The notes under the pieces: generated by a model
What the model was told of the DNA's origin: nothing
What the model saw: only the letters and a program-made list of their open reading frames with translations
Database searches by the model: none
Shown here: one piece after another, positions 32,985 to 45,094 of the stretch
Position numbering within the stretch: position 1 is the stretch's first letter
How the letters are laid out: each line of letters begins with the position of its first letter
NCBI GenBank assembly: GCA_963995505.1
Contig: OZ023197.1
Location: 7,553,827-7,617,826, forward strand
Direction: 5' to 3'
Source: Hypericum androsaemum
Lineage: Eukaryota; Streptophyta; Magnoliopsida; Malpighiales; Hypericaceae
DNA length: 64,000 bases
Made by a program: the position numbers and the translations under genes

Positions 32985-33753
32985 TTAAAATTAAATAAAG
33001 AGAAGAGAGAGATGATGAATCATATTGGTACGACCACAAATTCAAAAAAGTTACAAAAAATTCAATTGACATGTGCCTCTTTGTGAGTTGGTGCCTTTGA
33101 GAACAACGACACATCTTCAGTGTATGCCGGCACGAAGGAAATGTTGCATCCTTTCGGTGCAACGGCACTCTCCTAAAAGTCTTGCAACCTTTCGGTACAA
33201 CAACTCTCTTCAAATGGATTGCTGCAACTTTTCTTGGTAATCATTAAGCGTCTATAAATACTCTGATGAGTTTGAGGGCAAAATAAAGAGTTGAAATTTT
33301 TCTCGTGACTTCTTTCTTTCTTATTATTTTTCTTGTCCAAATTTGCGAGTTCTTGCTTCACGAAATTTGTATATAACTCACGAATTTTCGATACACATAT
33401 CCTGAAAGATTAATTCTTTGAAACCATTTACATCATAGTGAGAAAAATTAATACATTTAAAAATAGCATCGTTTTTGGTGTACCAAACTTATACTTTCTA
33501 TACTTTCTTTATCTCCATTACCCACATATATACAACAACTCGTCCATCTTCATTTGGCGAATGTATTACAAAGTTGGAGAACGCAAGAGTCGGCTGCCTT
33601 TTATATTCTCAAGTCTGATGAGTACCCCCCAATGCAAAAGGCGGTGTGAGATCGCATAGTCACGAAGCCTGCAGTTGGCAAGTGACAAAGTATTTTGCAG
33701 GCTAAAAATCTAAACGAGCATGCAGGGGACAACTACATGCTTGTGACAACGAG
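32985..33753. other. LTR-like promoter remnant and AT-rich DNA
   Basis: Contains CTTTCGGTGCAAC and CTTTCGGTACAAC repeats (33150-33205) and a CTATAAATACTC box near 33250 followed by a CT-rich leader. This layout is seen in LTRs, but no paired repeat was found. No ORF of note. Confidence 0.35.
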
Positions 33754-33803
33754 ATCCCACATCGCTTTGTGCATGTGGTACATCACAAACTTGACAATAT
33801 AAA
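33754..33803 (+). promoter_or_regulatory. snRNA-type USE plus TATA pair
   Basis: ATCCCACATCG at 33754-33764 fits the plant upstream sequence element RTCCCACATCG, and TATAAA starts at 33798, a gap of 33 bp. That spacing is the one known for Pol II plant snRNA genes, about 10 bp longer than for Pol III U6. The expected start is near 33825-33835, but the downstream DNA does not begin like U1, U2, U4 or U5. It may drive an unknown small RNA, be a remnant, or be chance. Confidence 0.4.
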
Positions 33804-33839
33804 GGCAGCTCAGGCTCTAACTTTATATTGCCATCTCTC

Positions 33840-36179
33840 CCTTTTTTCAACAACATATTTTTTAGTTTTCAATTCATAATTTCTTGTTTCAATTAGCGAC
33901 CGAAATCTCAAGTTCAATTTACTAGTTAATATTCAAATTTGTCCAAAAATGAATCAAATATAGTTCAACATTTTTGGAATTTTTCGATTCGCCGGTTGCT
34001 AATCGTGAACGAGATTTGTTTATGATGTTATTATTGTTGTAGATCAAATTTTTACTTTTCAAAAAGCAAAAGAAAAAAAAAAGTAGGCATGGGATTTATG
34101 TAGGTTTCGTTGGAGACGGCTGAGCAGTCGATTCAATACATAATTTCCGTCCAGAATTATGAGATAACAACACGCATGAATAATGAACTTAATACTGTAT
34201 TTATGTATATACTAATCAAGTAAAAATCACACAGTAGACCGCATAATACATTTTACGAAAAGATCATTTTAGTACCTTCGATATTATGGTTTCTCACCTG
34301 GGTAGCTTGTGACACAGAGTGAGTAACTGTTTTTCAATTTTTTATCGCTTAGGGAACCCAAATAGCTACATGAAATTTTTTTATGATATAGCATCGTTTC
34401 GACTCTTACGTAAACTCACATGTAGATTAAAAGCGACCACGTGGACGAAGTAATAGAAAAGTTCTAAAACTATCTTTGATTTGTTTATATTATTTCAAAA
34501 ACTTATTCTGCCATGTGGATTAACTGCCGCTTCCCTCTTCATAAATGTAGAATCCTTCTTCTTCTTCGTCTCTCTCATGGGACGAGTGTGCAGCGAGGCT
34601 AGAATCCCTCAAGCTGCTTCGTTCTTTGAGACCCATTGACCTCTTTACCAGCCCTCCTTTCAGAAAGAATGGCTCCTTTATATTCCCTGTGCAGGTGAAA
34701 AGCGAAGCTTGGACGTTTTTTTGAAGTTCGGACTTTGGTGCTCTTTAGAAGTCCAAGCGTGGCTTTTATCTTCTTTAAAATAAAAAAGGAGGGATTTTGA
34801 TCTTTTTATGGAAGGGCTTTGATGAGGGTTGGGTTTTTCAGTTACATAATTATGTAGGATTTTTTTGAAAAATTATAAATAAATTTATAATATTTTAGTA
34901 ATTTATTCGCATGTCACGTTAAAATCGAGTCATCTCAGTCATTACTAACCGGACAGTCCACATCGGCATTTGGCATCAAAATAACGCCGTTTAGTAAAAA
35001 TAAATTGGGCAGCTTCACTTATCTTCTAATTAATAAAAATTGATAAAAGTTAGACTTGTTCTATGAATTTTAAATCACATAGTACAAAAGTCACGATACC
35101 ATTAAAAAAAACTAAAGTACATTTTTTCTTACAAACCAAAGTTGGTGGTGCTCGCTGATTTTCAAATATGATTTTGTGATTTAAAATGCTACATGTGATT
35201 TGGTTGATCAATCACTAGAGACTCGGAGATCTATACAAGTCAGCGCGACTAAACTTCGTTGTTTTGGAGGTGATGTGTGATATGGATAAATTTATCTCTA
35301 AAAATACCTACTACAAATAGTATAGTAGTAAAAGTAAGGTACATGCTAAAGAATCTGCAACACAAACTAAACTAAGTCCGTTCATAGTGAAAGCGATGAT
35401 TGTGGTGGAATTAAACTAAATTAAAGTAGATTAAACAGGAAGTAAATAGAGGCTAATATTGATGATTATGAATTTAATGAAGTTCAAACTAATATCCAGA
35501 ATTATCTAATACATAGACAGATAAAAATAAGTCTAAACTCGAGACCACTAAAGAGAAGTGGTTTGAGACTTAAAACGATAAGAACAGCAGCCATACTTAG
35601 AAGACAAATAACATTAGCTATTAATTGTCGAACTTTCTATAAAATCTATTATAAATATCCGAATCATTAAATATATTTCAAATATTTACTTAGTATTTCA
35701 ACATTAGCTATTATTTTAAACTGAAAAAGTGACAAAATTATTACAACAAAACTATTTTTTTCTGACCAAATGGACATGTGGCATACAATTGAATAGGGGC
35801 GACTTGATATTAAGTCGTTTCTTTTTTTTTTCTTTTTGAGAAAACTTATTTTGGTAAATGTTTAAATTTATACGTATATCGGGATTTGTTTACCTATTTA
35901 AGAAAAAATCGCGCCCGCCTTACCCAAGCATTACCAACCCTTCCCGTCCTCGTCCTCTCTCCAAGAGTTCTCATGGTCTTGGCTCCTCAACCAATCACTT
36001 CCTTCAGCCGTCCTTGATCTCTATCTGTCGGACGTTCTCTGCTTGTTTCCTAAAATCATGATGTCTTCTCCCCTTTTGTCGGTCCCTTCCACGGAGCGGT
36101 CGGGAGTCCTAGGGCGGATATTAATGGAGTTTTTCCCTCTCATGCTCTGGCTTCTTGCTCAAGTCGCATGCGACTCAAG
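33840..36179. other. Intergenic DNA, no gene recognised
   Basis: AT-rich with scattered short frames. A CT-rich segment near 34550-34720 looks like a transcribed leader (ends CCCTGTGCAG, GTGAAAAGCG), but no coding exon can be joined to it. The part at 35930-36060 could be a decayed 5' portion of the F-box pseudogene that follows. Confidence 0.35.
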
Positions 36180-37780
36180 TTGACCATCCATTTTATATCT
36201 TATTTTGCGAGTTCTGGTTTCACCTAGTGAAGAGAGAGTGCTTTTTCCTCATAGCTTCTCATGGCAATGAGTATACTGGATAGGGACTTCCAGTTTTAAG
36301 ATTTTCAACTTGCCGGAGGAGAGTATCATGTTTGGCTGGTATAAGGATGTCCCTTCAGATAATGTTCCTATAAATATCAATGGTTCACTCTATTACTCCA
36401 ATATCCAGTTCCTCCCCCAAATTGCATTATGATCTTTAACATTGACAGTGAGAAAATTGAATTCAAGCCTCATCCGCATAATGATCATTGCAGTGGTGGA
36501 CACAATCTCAGCAGGTACAATGCGGACATGTGCTTGTTGGAAGTGGATGGTTCGTTAGGTTTTAGTCATGTATGTTCAACCCTCAGTTTCCTTTATCTAT
36601 GGATTCTTGTAGATAAGAGTGAGCATTCGAATTATCCGAATTCGAACTATCCGAATTCTGTACTATCTGAACTATCCAAATTGGATATTTTATAATCCGA
36701 ATCTAAATCCGAATAGTGAATTATCTGAATCCAAATATCCAAACTTTTTTCAGATACTGATACAAATAATTCGAATTATCTAATTTACTAAACAACAAGT
36801 CATCCATGATTTCATTCAAATTAAATATCTTCCAAAAGTCATCTAAATCAACAATAAAAGCAAAAAACGAGAATACATCAACAAAATCAAATCCAAATAC
36901 AAAAGTTACTGTCATTAAAAAAGTTTACTGTAAGCCAATATAGTTAAAACCCAAACTAAAATCCAAGCCAAACAAGCCAATAGTGTAAATAAAAATGGGT
37001 CAGTGAACTTCCACGAACCAAACTTCATTACAAAGAAAAATTGATACTGTATTGGCAACCCATTTCAGTGCAACCCTTAACTAAAAATGGGTGGGTGAAA
37101 CTATGGGAGATTTAGCAATTAAACGACTTGCTAGGAAAATATCAAATACTATAAACCCCAAGCAATTAAGCAACTTATTGGACAAATTACGGGGACGAGA
37201 TTACAGGAGAATGACGTACCATGTAGAATGAGTCTCTGAGGAGGCCAAAACGAGTCGGGGTCGCGGCAAGGACAGATGAAATTACGGGATGCTGCTGTTA
37301 TGAGTAAGGTCGGCAAGTTTTTAATTTTTCCTAGGGTTCCAGAGAGTTGTCGTGGAGAGTTTCACCATTAAGATTTTAATTATCTTTTCTTTAGAGATCT
37401 AAATGGAAGGGAAAGATCCCAGCCTCCAACGCTTCTAGGCCCTAGCCCAGCCCAACTAAAATATCCGAACTACTTTTTTTTAAATCCGAATCCGAATATG
37501 AACTTTAAACCCGCATCCGAATCCGAAAAAAATTTCAAATTCAAATTCGGACATCGGATTAAATGCTCACTCTTACTTGCGGATCATGCAACTTGGCATT
37601 GGATTCAGAGATATAAAGTCAATCTTTATATTTTTTGGTAAGGTAAAGTCAATTCTTAATTGGGATAGCTCAACGGGTGCAATTTGCGCACTTAAGTGTC
37701 TGTCGAACAATAATCTACCACAAGACGGATAAGAATTGAAATATTTCATATCATGTCCACTCCTCCTGACCCAAAAAAAC
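36180..37780 (+). pseudogene. F-box-associated domain pseudogene, split by a MITE
   Basis: Plus-strand pieces resemble the plant F-box-associated (FBA) domain: WYKDVPSDNVPININGSLYY, then MIFNIDSEKIEFKPHPHN (like xxCFDVRSEKFxFI), then a short piece with GSLGFSHV and LYLWIL. After an insertion at 36614-37575 the domain resumes with ATWHWIQRYKVNLYIF. Frames change and stops occur. No intact F-box N-terminus was found. Functional relatives are substrate adaptors of SCF ubiquitin ligases, but this copy cannot be functional. Confidence 0.65.
36614..37575. mobile_element. hAT-like MITE
   Basis: 962 bp with terminal inverted repeats TAAGAGTGAGCAT/ATGCTCACTCTTA, subterminal (T/A)TCCGAA repeats at both ends, and flanks CTTGTAGA and CTTGCGGA (6 of 8 identical), as expected for an old 8-bp target duplication. 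The interior has no transposase frame. Confidence 0.78.
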
Positions 37781-40700
37781 TATCATCTACTCTACAGAAG
37801 GCCTTTCAGATGAACAAGAAAATATCCCGACGACTCAAAATCGATAAAGACCAGTATTTCCCATGACGAATATAGACTGCGTATTTCTGCGGCCATATGT
37901 TTTATTTGATGCATATTTATTTTTTTTGGGTGGAAATTTGATGCATACATGCACGTGCCATAACAATTGTTTAGCGAGTGACCATTAGCAATTACCTAGA
38001 TTTTGCGGGAATCACCCGAGTCACGATCGTTTCTGTTTGTTCCTTGTTCATCAACTGGAAACTGGTTAGAAGATTGTACGCAGCTAAGCGCAGGGAGCAA
38101 CAATTCTATTCAAGCTTAAAATCGAAATAGCTATAGAGAAAATAACTGTATAATCGGAAACTGACAAGCTGAAACAGGGGGCTGAATGGCACAGACCACC
38201 GCGCTTCGTTGTAGTCAATTTCCTCACGACCGGGGAGCCATGCAGGCGCCAAGTAAACTGAGATTGAAGATCATCCCATCATAAAACACGGCTATAAATC
38301 GACAAAAAGTAGCTCATCCAGGAACCTGTAGTGAGAACTATGGCAGAAAGACCCTCTTAACTCAGCCCAGATAAGAGAACTATAAAATACATGGTTCAGG
38401 AATGACAAGCTCATCTCATGCTTTCATCTAAAGCAAACCAATCGGCCTGCCACTACATGTGCAATGCCCAATGACATTGGTAATGAACACTTCTGGGGTT
38501 GATAGCACAAGGATATGAAGAGTGAAACGGGAAAAAAAAGGCTGGTACAGGTCCGACTACAGCTCACATAATCACACATCACAGCAAGCAACACGAGTAT
38601 GTTCTAATTTGACGACAAACACACACCCCCTGTCAAAGAACAGAACTTTGCACGAGGTAAATTTTTTTCCTAAATTGCATGTGTGGCAAACTTAATATGC
38701 CAGTCAGGCAGTATCACTAGCTACTGTTAATAAACTGGGTCTCGACCGTGCAGGACCCAGCATGAAACCATAAAACATCTCTTTTCTACACAATGATATT
38801 TGCTGCCAACTAAAAAACTTAACCTAAACCACACAATATCGAGGACATAGAATAGACGACGGGTAAGTCAATCAGAAAATACTGTTTACGAAACACAAAA
38901 ACTCAGATTCAATTATGGAACCTATGCGGTGTTTTTTGGGCAAGTAGGAAACTATATGATGTTTAAATGACAAGAGATTAAGTGATATTACGGAAGCTTT
39001 CAGAGAGATTTAAGGAACACACGGTATCTCCTCTTAATTTTCTGCAATGACCATTTCAGAAAAGTTAAAAAGTATCAATTTGAAGCTTTTCTTAAATTTC
39101 CTAAAAGTGTTCAAATTTTCTACAATTTCTTTAAATTTCCGCAGTTTGAAGCTTTTCAAACTTTTCCAAGAAGTTTTTAAACTTTCCGAAAATTCTTTAC
39201 AATTTCAGTAATTATGTTTTAAGTTATTTCTCATAACCACAGAGTTCATCACAATTTCTCAAATTATCAACCATAAATCGCCTAATAGAGTCTCTTTGCT
39301 TCAAATTCTTGAATTTTTCATCCAAGGATTAGCTTATGCCAAAGCAAAGGACCACCAGTTGAAAAATGCGGGCCAACATAACTCAGAAAAACTACAATAA
39401 TCATGTAAACAACATGAAACCAAGGTCCGTACTTGTACCTTGAGGAGTCGGAGAACAACTAACTGAAAGATCTCAAATCCATTGCAGTCAGGCAACGTCC
39501 TCAACCTGCTTGCTTTGATACTGCAGTGACATCCACGACAAGGTCATAACAATATTCCCATAGGCTATATCTTCTTATTTTATGAGGTAAAAACAATATT
39601 CTCATAGGATTTATCTTCTTTTCTGATGAAGAACAATATTCTCATAGGCTATATCTCTTCTTTTTTTAGCATGATAAGCAGGCAAAGGTGAAATTGGGTA
39701 GAATGACATGTTGGTTACTTTCATGCCTCTCTGAATCTGTGGAGGACCGAATCATCAAGTACGATCAGAATAGAGGAAGGATAACCAATACACCATACAG
39801 CTAAAGAAAGTTTTCATATACTTGAAAAAACCACTACCTTCCAACTAAGCATAATATAAATTCGAATAATACTATCTCAGGAATGATACATATACGAGCG
39901 GATGGACCAAACAATACAAAGGCACATAGCCCACTAACAACTCTTCAATTTGTGATTATGTTTTTTTTTTCATAACAAACCTATAGGTTTCATTGCCTTC
40001 ACAATAACAATCGTGAAACCACAACTATTTAAGCTTCAAAATAGAATGATGGAAATAATAAAGTCATCATACCAATCCCTACTAATGCACTCCAAATTGG
40101 TAAATTATCATTGGGAGTACAGAGGACGTGCATTTGTTTTCTTAACAGTAGGCCACAAGACAAACAATAACCTTTCTGCAACCGATGAACACAACAGAAG
40201 TCCCCCCTCCTACTCAATTGCAATAATGACCAACAGTGTCATTTCACAATGACATTTGACAGAGGTTAAATTGATCTTTACCTTTCAAATACTAGGTTAT
40301 TGTCAATTCTTATAGTCAGTTTTCTCCATCAATGAAAAGCTATGACTGTCTTCTCCACTTCATACCCATCGTCTCTTGCAAACAGAATATAAATATTAAC
40401 AAGACAAGCAATAAGGATGGACCCAATATATAGAAGTTGAAAAGTTTTAATCTGTAAAACCAAATTGCAAAAGAAACGTTTTACACGGTTAAATATTACA
40501 TACACAAGTATCAGTTGAGATCAATATTCAAGAGCTTCGGTAATGCCACACCCCGCAGCCCAAGAAGTTTCAGCATAGAATTTCTTGGCATATTAGGCAG
40601 AACTTGGTTAACCTGCAACATAGTGATCCAAGGCAGCAGCAGGATAAAAGATTGCAATGCTCGTGCCATTTTCAGCAGGAATGATCATCTGATAAACTAG

Positions 40701-40809
40701 GCACCCAACTTCTTCTCAATGTATATCTCTCATCTCAACCTTGTGAGATGTCAGTGGTGCGCACGCACCAAGCAAACAGATGAAAAAGGTAACATGAGAC
40801 TGGTAGGTC
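37781..40809. other. Downstream DNA of CDKG2
   Basis: No coding signal. The CDKG2 3' UTR should lie just below 40810 (minus strand), but its end cannot be fixed. A run of AAATTT/GAAGCTTTT repeats is at 39055-39230. The rest is unremarkable. Confidence 0.4.
39547..39668. repeat. Three tandem units of AACAATATTCTCATAGG
   Basis: AACAATATTC(C/T)CATAGG followed by a TATCTTCTT block occurs three times with a period of about 40-45 bp. Confidence 0.8.
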
Positions 40810-43800
40810 TCACCCGAATAAACCACCTGTCCCTAATTCCCCTCGCAACTCCTTTCTACGTTGCTCTTCTAATGGATCTGGACTCTTTAATACTCTTCTC
40901 AATCGCCTAGTAAAACAAAAGATAAATGAATTAAATATTAATTGTTAAAGCATCACAGTTGTACTGGAAAATTTACCAAGGGAAATCGAGGCATCTGACC
41001 TGTCTTGAGCATGCTGAGCAGGAAAAGTAGGCATGAACTCTTTTGATTTTGGAAGAGGAACTTCACGAAACCACTCATGATTAAGAGCAGCTTCAGCTGA
41101 TATGCGCTGCAAAGTCAAAGATAAATCAATCATAATTCATTATTGTATACCATATTATTCCTCAAGAAGCAAGAAATTTGATATGAAACATCCTTGTTAC
41201 CTTCTCAGGGTCATATGTAAGAAGTCTGTTCAGCAAATCAAATCCAGAATCAGACAGTACAGGTGATCCAGTGAAAGATGTTGCGGGAAATTTCTTACGC
41301 AGTAGGTTATACCTGAAAGGAATGTGTAATGAAGTTAATAACAAAAAGTACATGGACAGAGCATAACTGATATTGTCACCAATGAAGGACAGATAGCCAG
41401 ACCAGAATCACCCAGCTGGAAGCCTGGGAAAACAGTGAAAAAGGGAGCTGAGTGCTACTGTTAACCTCAAAAAAAAAAAAGAATAGCAGCCACAAAACAC
41501 TTACTGGTGCTTGACAAAGTTGACTTTGACGCCTGGCAGCTTTGAAAACCCAGGCCAGATTGTCTCATTTGGCGTGCCAAGTATCCGGAATATCTGCAAT
41601 GAGACAGTGAACAGAGCAGGAACAACCCACACTGAAGTTTGTTAACAACTAGTACAGTAATCCTAAGAAGTTTCTCTTTATTTCAAGAACTCTTTCTGTG
41701 AATATGCTCTGCATTGAATGGAAAATTAGATTACCTTGTCTAATTGATCAAATTCTGTTTTCCCATTGAAGAGAGGTTCTTTTGACAATAGCTCTGCCAT
41801 TATACACCCAAGTGACCACATGTCAATAGCTGTTGAGTACTGTTTGCCCCCCAGCAGAAGTTCAGGTGCCCTGAACAAAGACCAGAACAGATATGTTAGC
41901 ATAATAATTAGCAGCTGTACTTCAGCACCATCTTCAAAAGATTTAATAACCAAAAGTCAAAATATTGCAACTCCCAACTATATATGGATGATCAGGAGCC
42001 AGTATTTCAGATTTCATAAACCTCAAAGATGGCAACCTAAAAACATGAAATTCAATGATATTTCACGACTTTAATATTTGATTTGAGCAGCAGCAATTCA
42101 ATGGAACAGGTACAGGCTGTTCAAATATTAAACATAAAACACACACATCCACATCCTTAATCTGACATCAGAACATGAACAAAGCCAAAATAACAAAGGC
42201 CAAACTAAACACCAAGCTTCAAACAAGAGAGGATGGTCTCAATGTCGCTTACCTGTACCATAGAGTCACCACCAAATGAGTATATGGTTTCAGTGGACTA
42301 CCATATTGCCGAGCCAACCCAAAGTCACAAATTTTCAGCTCACCTCGATTATTCAAAAGTAAATTTGATGTCTTCAAATCTCGATGAAGCACCCAATTAT
42401 CATGAAGATACTTAACTCCTTCTAAAAGCTGAAGCATCAAGCACTTAACTTCGCTTTGACTGAATGGCTGCTTCATTGACTCCATAAGTGCTTTGAGATC
42501 ATGCTCCATATACTCCATCACCATAAATATGCTATCAAGGCTATTGCCTACCACAACTTCTTTAACATCAACAATTGATGAGTGATGAAAAGAGAGAAGA
42601 ATGTTAATTTCTCTAAGAGAAGTCAGTGGAAAACCTTCGCGTTCTTTCTCCATCTTTACCTTCTTCAACGCCACAATCTCTCCTGTTTTCTTATCTTTGG
42701 CCCTGTAAACAACACCATAAGTTCCTTCATCTATCTTATTAAGTCTCTCGAACTCATCAACACTTCTACATCCCAAAAGCATGTTTACACTCCGTTGGGG
42801 AGGACCTGCTGCTTCTGACATTTCATGAGGCTCATTTTCACGGCCAGAATTCCCAACACCATCATCGCTGCCATCCTGATCTTGGTCGACATCCATGTCA
42901 TCAACCTTCTCAGAATTATTACCAGGATAATCATCTCCACTAAAGGATTTGGACTGGTTGCCTCGCTCATCAGACTCTGAAGACCTACCTCTAACTCGGT
43001 CAGAAACCTCTCTTTTCATGTCCCCGGGCTCTGGGGTTAATGATCTATTCGGTGTTCTAGAATCCAACAATTGTGAGAATTGCATTTGCTTCCTCCTTTT
43101 AGGTGTTTCATGATCTTCTAGAATTTCACCTTCATCAGCGGGAGAATTATTGCCAGCAGCCCACCTAGAAGAAGATATATTCCTCGTTGGCAAACGATCC
43201 TCATCTTCTACGTGATCAAGCCCCTGACCATTTACCAAAACCTGTTCTTCACCAGCAGAGGAAGCCAATCCTACAGGGGAAACGGATTCTAGATAGGTAG
43301 GTGAACCTTTAGATCCAGCAACTTCAACAGGGGAAGCCAATCCTACAGGGGAAACGGATGCTGGATAGGTAGGGGAACCTTTAGATCCAGCAACTTCAAC
43401 AGGGGAAGAAGACTTTGAATCCAGGTTGCCATTACTTCTGTCAGAGGACTTATCTGCTCCAGCATCTGAAACAGCACCACTTGATCGGGTCTTCGACAAG
43501 ACAGGTGGTGGAGCCTTGGAGTTCTCTGCACTACTGGTAATCCTCAATTTCGAAGCACTACCTACTTCCTTATCATCTCTGTCCCAAACAATCGGAGAGA
43601 ACTTCCTTTTCTTCTCCAAAGAAGGAAGGATCCCATTCTCCACCACCCTCACTACTTGGCTACCCTTCTTCACTCCCGAATCTATCACGTCATCGGACCC
43701 ACTCTCGCTGGACAACTCACCAGGCTCTCTATCCCTACCTCTTATCGGGTGCCCAAACCGGGCCCCACCACTACTGCCAGAGTCGCTTCTACTAGACGAA

Positions 43801-43994
43801 GACACCCTCTCCCTAAGATCCTTGTGCCTAATCCTAGCTCTAGACCTCAAATCCTGCCCCCGACCTTCCCTTCCCCAATCCCCATTCCCGTTCTCCTCCT
43901 TCCCGTACCCGAACTCCGCTCTGGAAACCTTGACATCGGATTCACGATCCCTCAACTCATAATCGCAGTAGCCGCCGTGCTTCCCAGCAGACAT
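40810..43994 (-). CDS. CDKG2: Cyclin-dependent kinase G2 (CDK11/PITSLRE-like)
   Basis: Six coding exons on the minus strand: 43994-42253, 41870-41735, 41593-41505, 41312-41201, 41106-41000 and 40906-40810, all GT-AG, giving 760 aa, close to the remembered family size of about 750. Residues 1-410 are low-complexity, Ser/Arg/Glu-rich ([19 protein letters not shown] start). The kinase domain starts near 413 with [20 protein letters not shown]. The cyclin-contact helix is PLTSLRE (456-462), catalytic HRDLKTSN has its Asp at 539, DFG is at 557-559, and [12 protein letters not shown] spans exons 1-2. The tail is [14 protein letters not shown]. Family members pair with L-type cyclins and act in the nucleus on pre-mRNA splicing, meiosis and flowering. 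An in-frame upstream ATG at 44075 is less likely, because the family opening is at 43994. A 24-residue tandem duplication lies at about 197-244. Confidence 0.96.
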
Positions 43995-43999
43995 ATCGG

Positions 44000-44390
44000 G
44001 GAAAGACGAAACCCTAAAACCCCAATCTCTACCTCCCGCCCGCCACAAAACCCAACCCGAACACGAAGCGGACAAGAGGAAATCAATTGATTGAAACCTA
44101 CCGGTGCTCTAATGGCGTTATAAGATGGGGAATCGAAGCGGGAAAAGGAGAGAAGAAAGGGGGAAAAGTAAACCCTAGAATTTTTGAAGGTAGGGGGGAT
44201 CAAAAATATCCGTACGATCTCGATTGGAGGGAATTTGAAGTTTGGGGCTTACCTTCTTCGATCGAGGAAGGACAAGGATCGAGAATTAGAGGCATAAGAA
44301 AGGAGGCTGCTTGCGTGGGTTCGGGAAATAAAAGGGTCTGCTCGCCTCGAAATCGAATCGGATCGTTTATTTATTTTTATACGGGTTGAT
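44000..44390 (-). promoter_or_regulatory. CDKG2 5' leader with likely leader introns
   Basis: On the minus strand GAAGAAG|GTAAGC (donor at 44252-44251), an acceptor-like TTCTAG near 44180 and a second donor CACCG|GTAGGT near 44104 suggest a spliced 5' UTR. TTTAGGGTTTC, a telo-box-type motif common in plant leaders, lies near 44008-44020. Coding exon 1 starts at 43994. Confidence 0.45.
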
Positions 44391-44534
44391 TTGTTTTTAC
44401 CTTTTCGGGATAATACCCAGAGAGGTACCTCACTTTTGGTGTAATAGACAAATAGGGACGAGCTACACTGAGTTTAGGTATGATTTATACGACTCAAATC
44501 CTTGTCTTCATTCTCTTTAAAAAGAGGATCCGGG

Positions 44535-44667
44535 CAAGACATACATCCTAAAATATCAGGTACGGTCATAGTCAGCCGACCGTGTTCACCAACCCGGGCG
44601 TCACTTTTTTTTTTCTTAATCTAATCTTAATGACACATGGCATAATATTATTCATTGAAATAAATAT
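44535..44667 (+). repeat. Repeat family R1, copy 2, left part
   Basis: Matches 58740-58870 (CTTAATCTAAT, ACACATGGCA(T/C)(A/G)ATATTATT). It is cut at 44667 by a Mutator-like element and resumes at 51384. Confidence 0.7.
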
Positions 44668-45094
44668 GGGAAAATTACTCTCAAATTTCTCGTGTTTGAC
44701 TAAATATAAGCTAAAGTATCCCGTGTTCGAAAAAAATGCCAAAATCTCCGGTATTTTATTTTATTATACTCTCAGGGTCCCTCGCTGATGTCAACATTTT
44801 TTTTTACATTTTTGTTATTGAAATGGCCAAAATACCTTTAATAAACAAGAAAAAGAATTCAATCCTCTCGTCTTCTTCAAAAAAAAATTAAGTAGATTTT
44901 ATTCACCTACAACCTAGTGAAAGCCATACGATCGTCACCTACATACATCAATATCAACCCTTACAGCCCATTATACCCAAAACCCAGACCTTGCAACAGG
45001 CTACAAACAGGGAAACAAGAATTACCATACCACACCACACCTAACCTGGATCAACAGCAAACATCTCGTCTTCTTCAATTAACGACGTTGAACC

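Noticed and set aside
43995..44075. Longer CDKG2 N-terminus from the in-frame ATG at 44075
   Set aside because: The extra 27 residues do not look like the family, whose opening (M-x-A-G-x-H-G-G-Y) starts at 43994. The upstream part is probably 5' leader.
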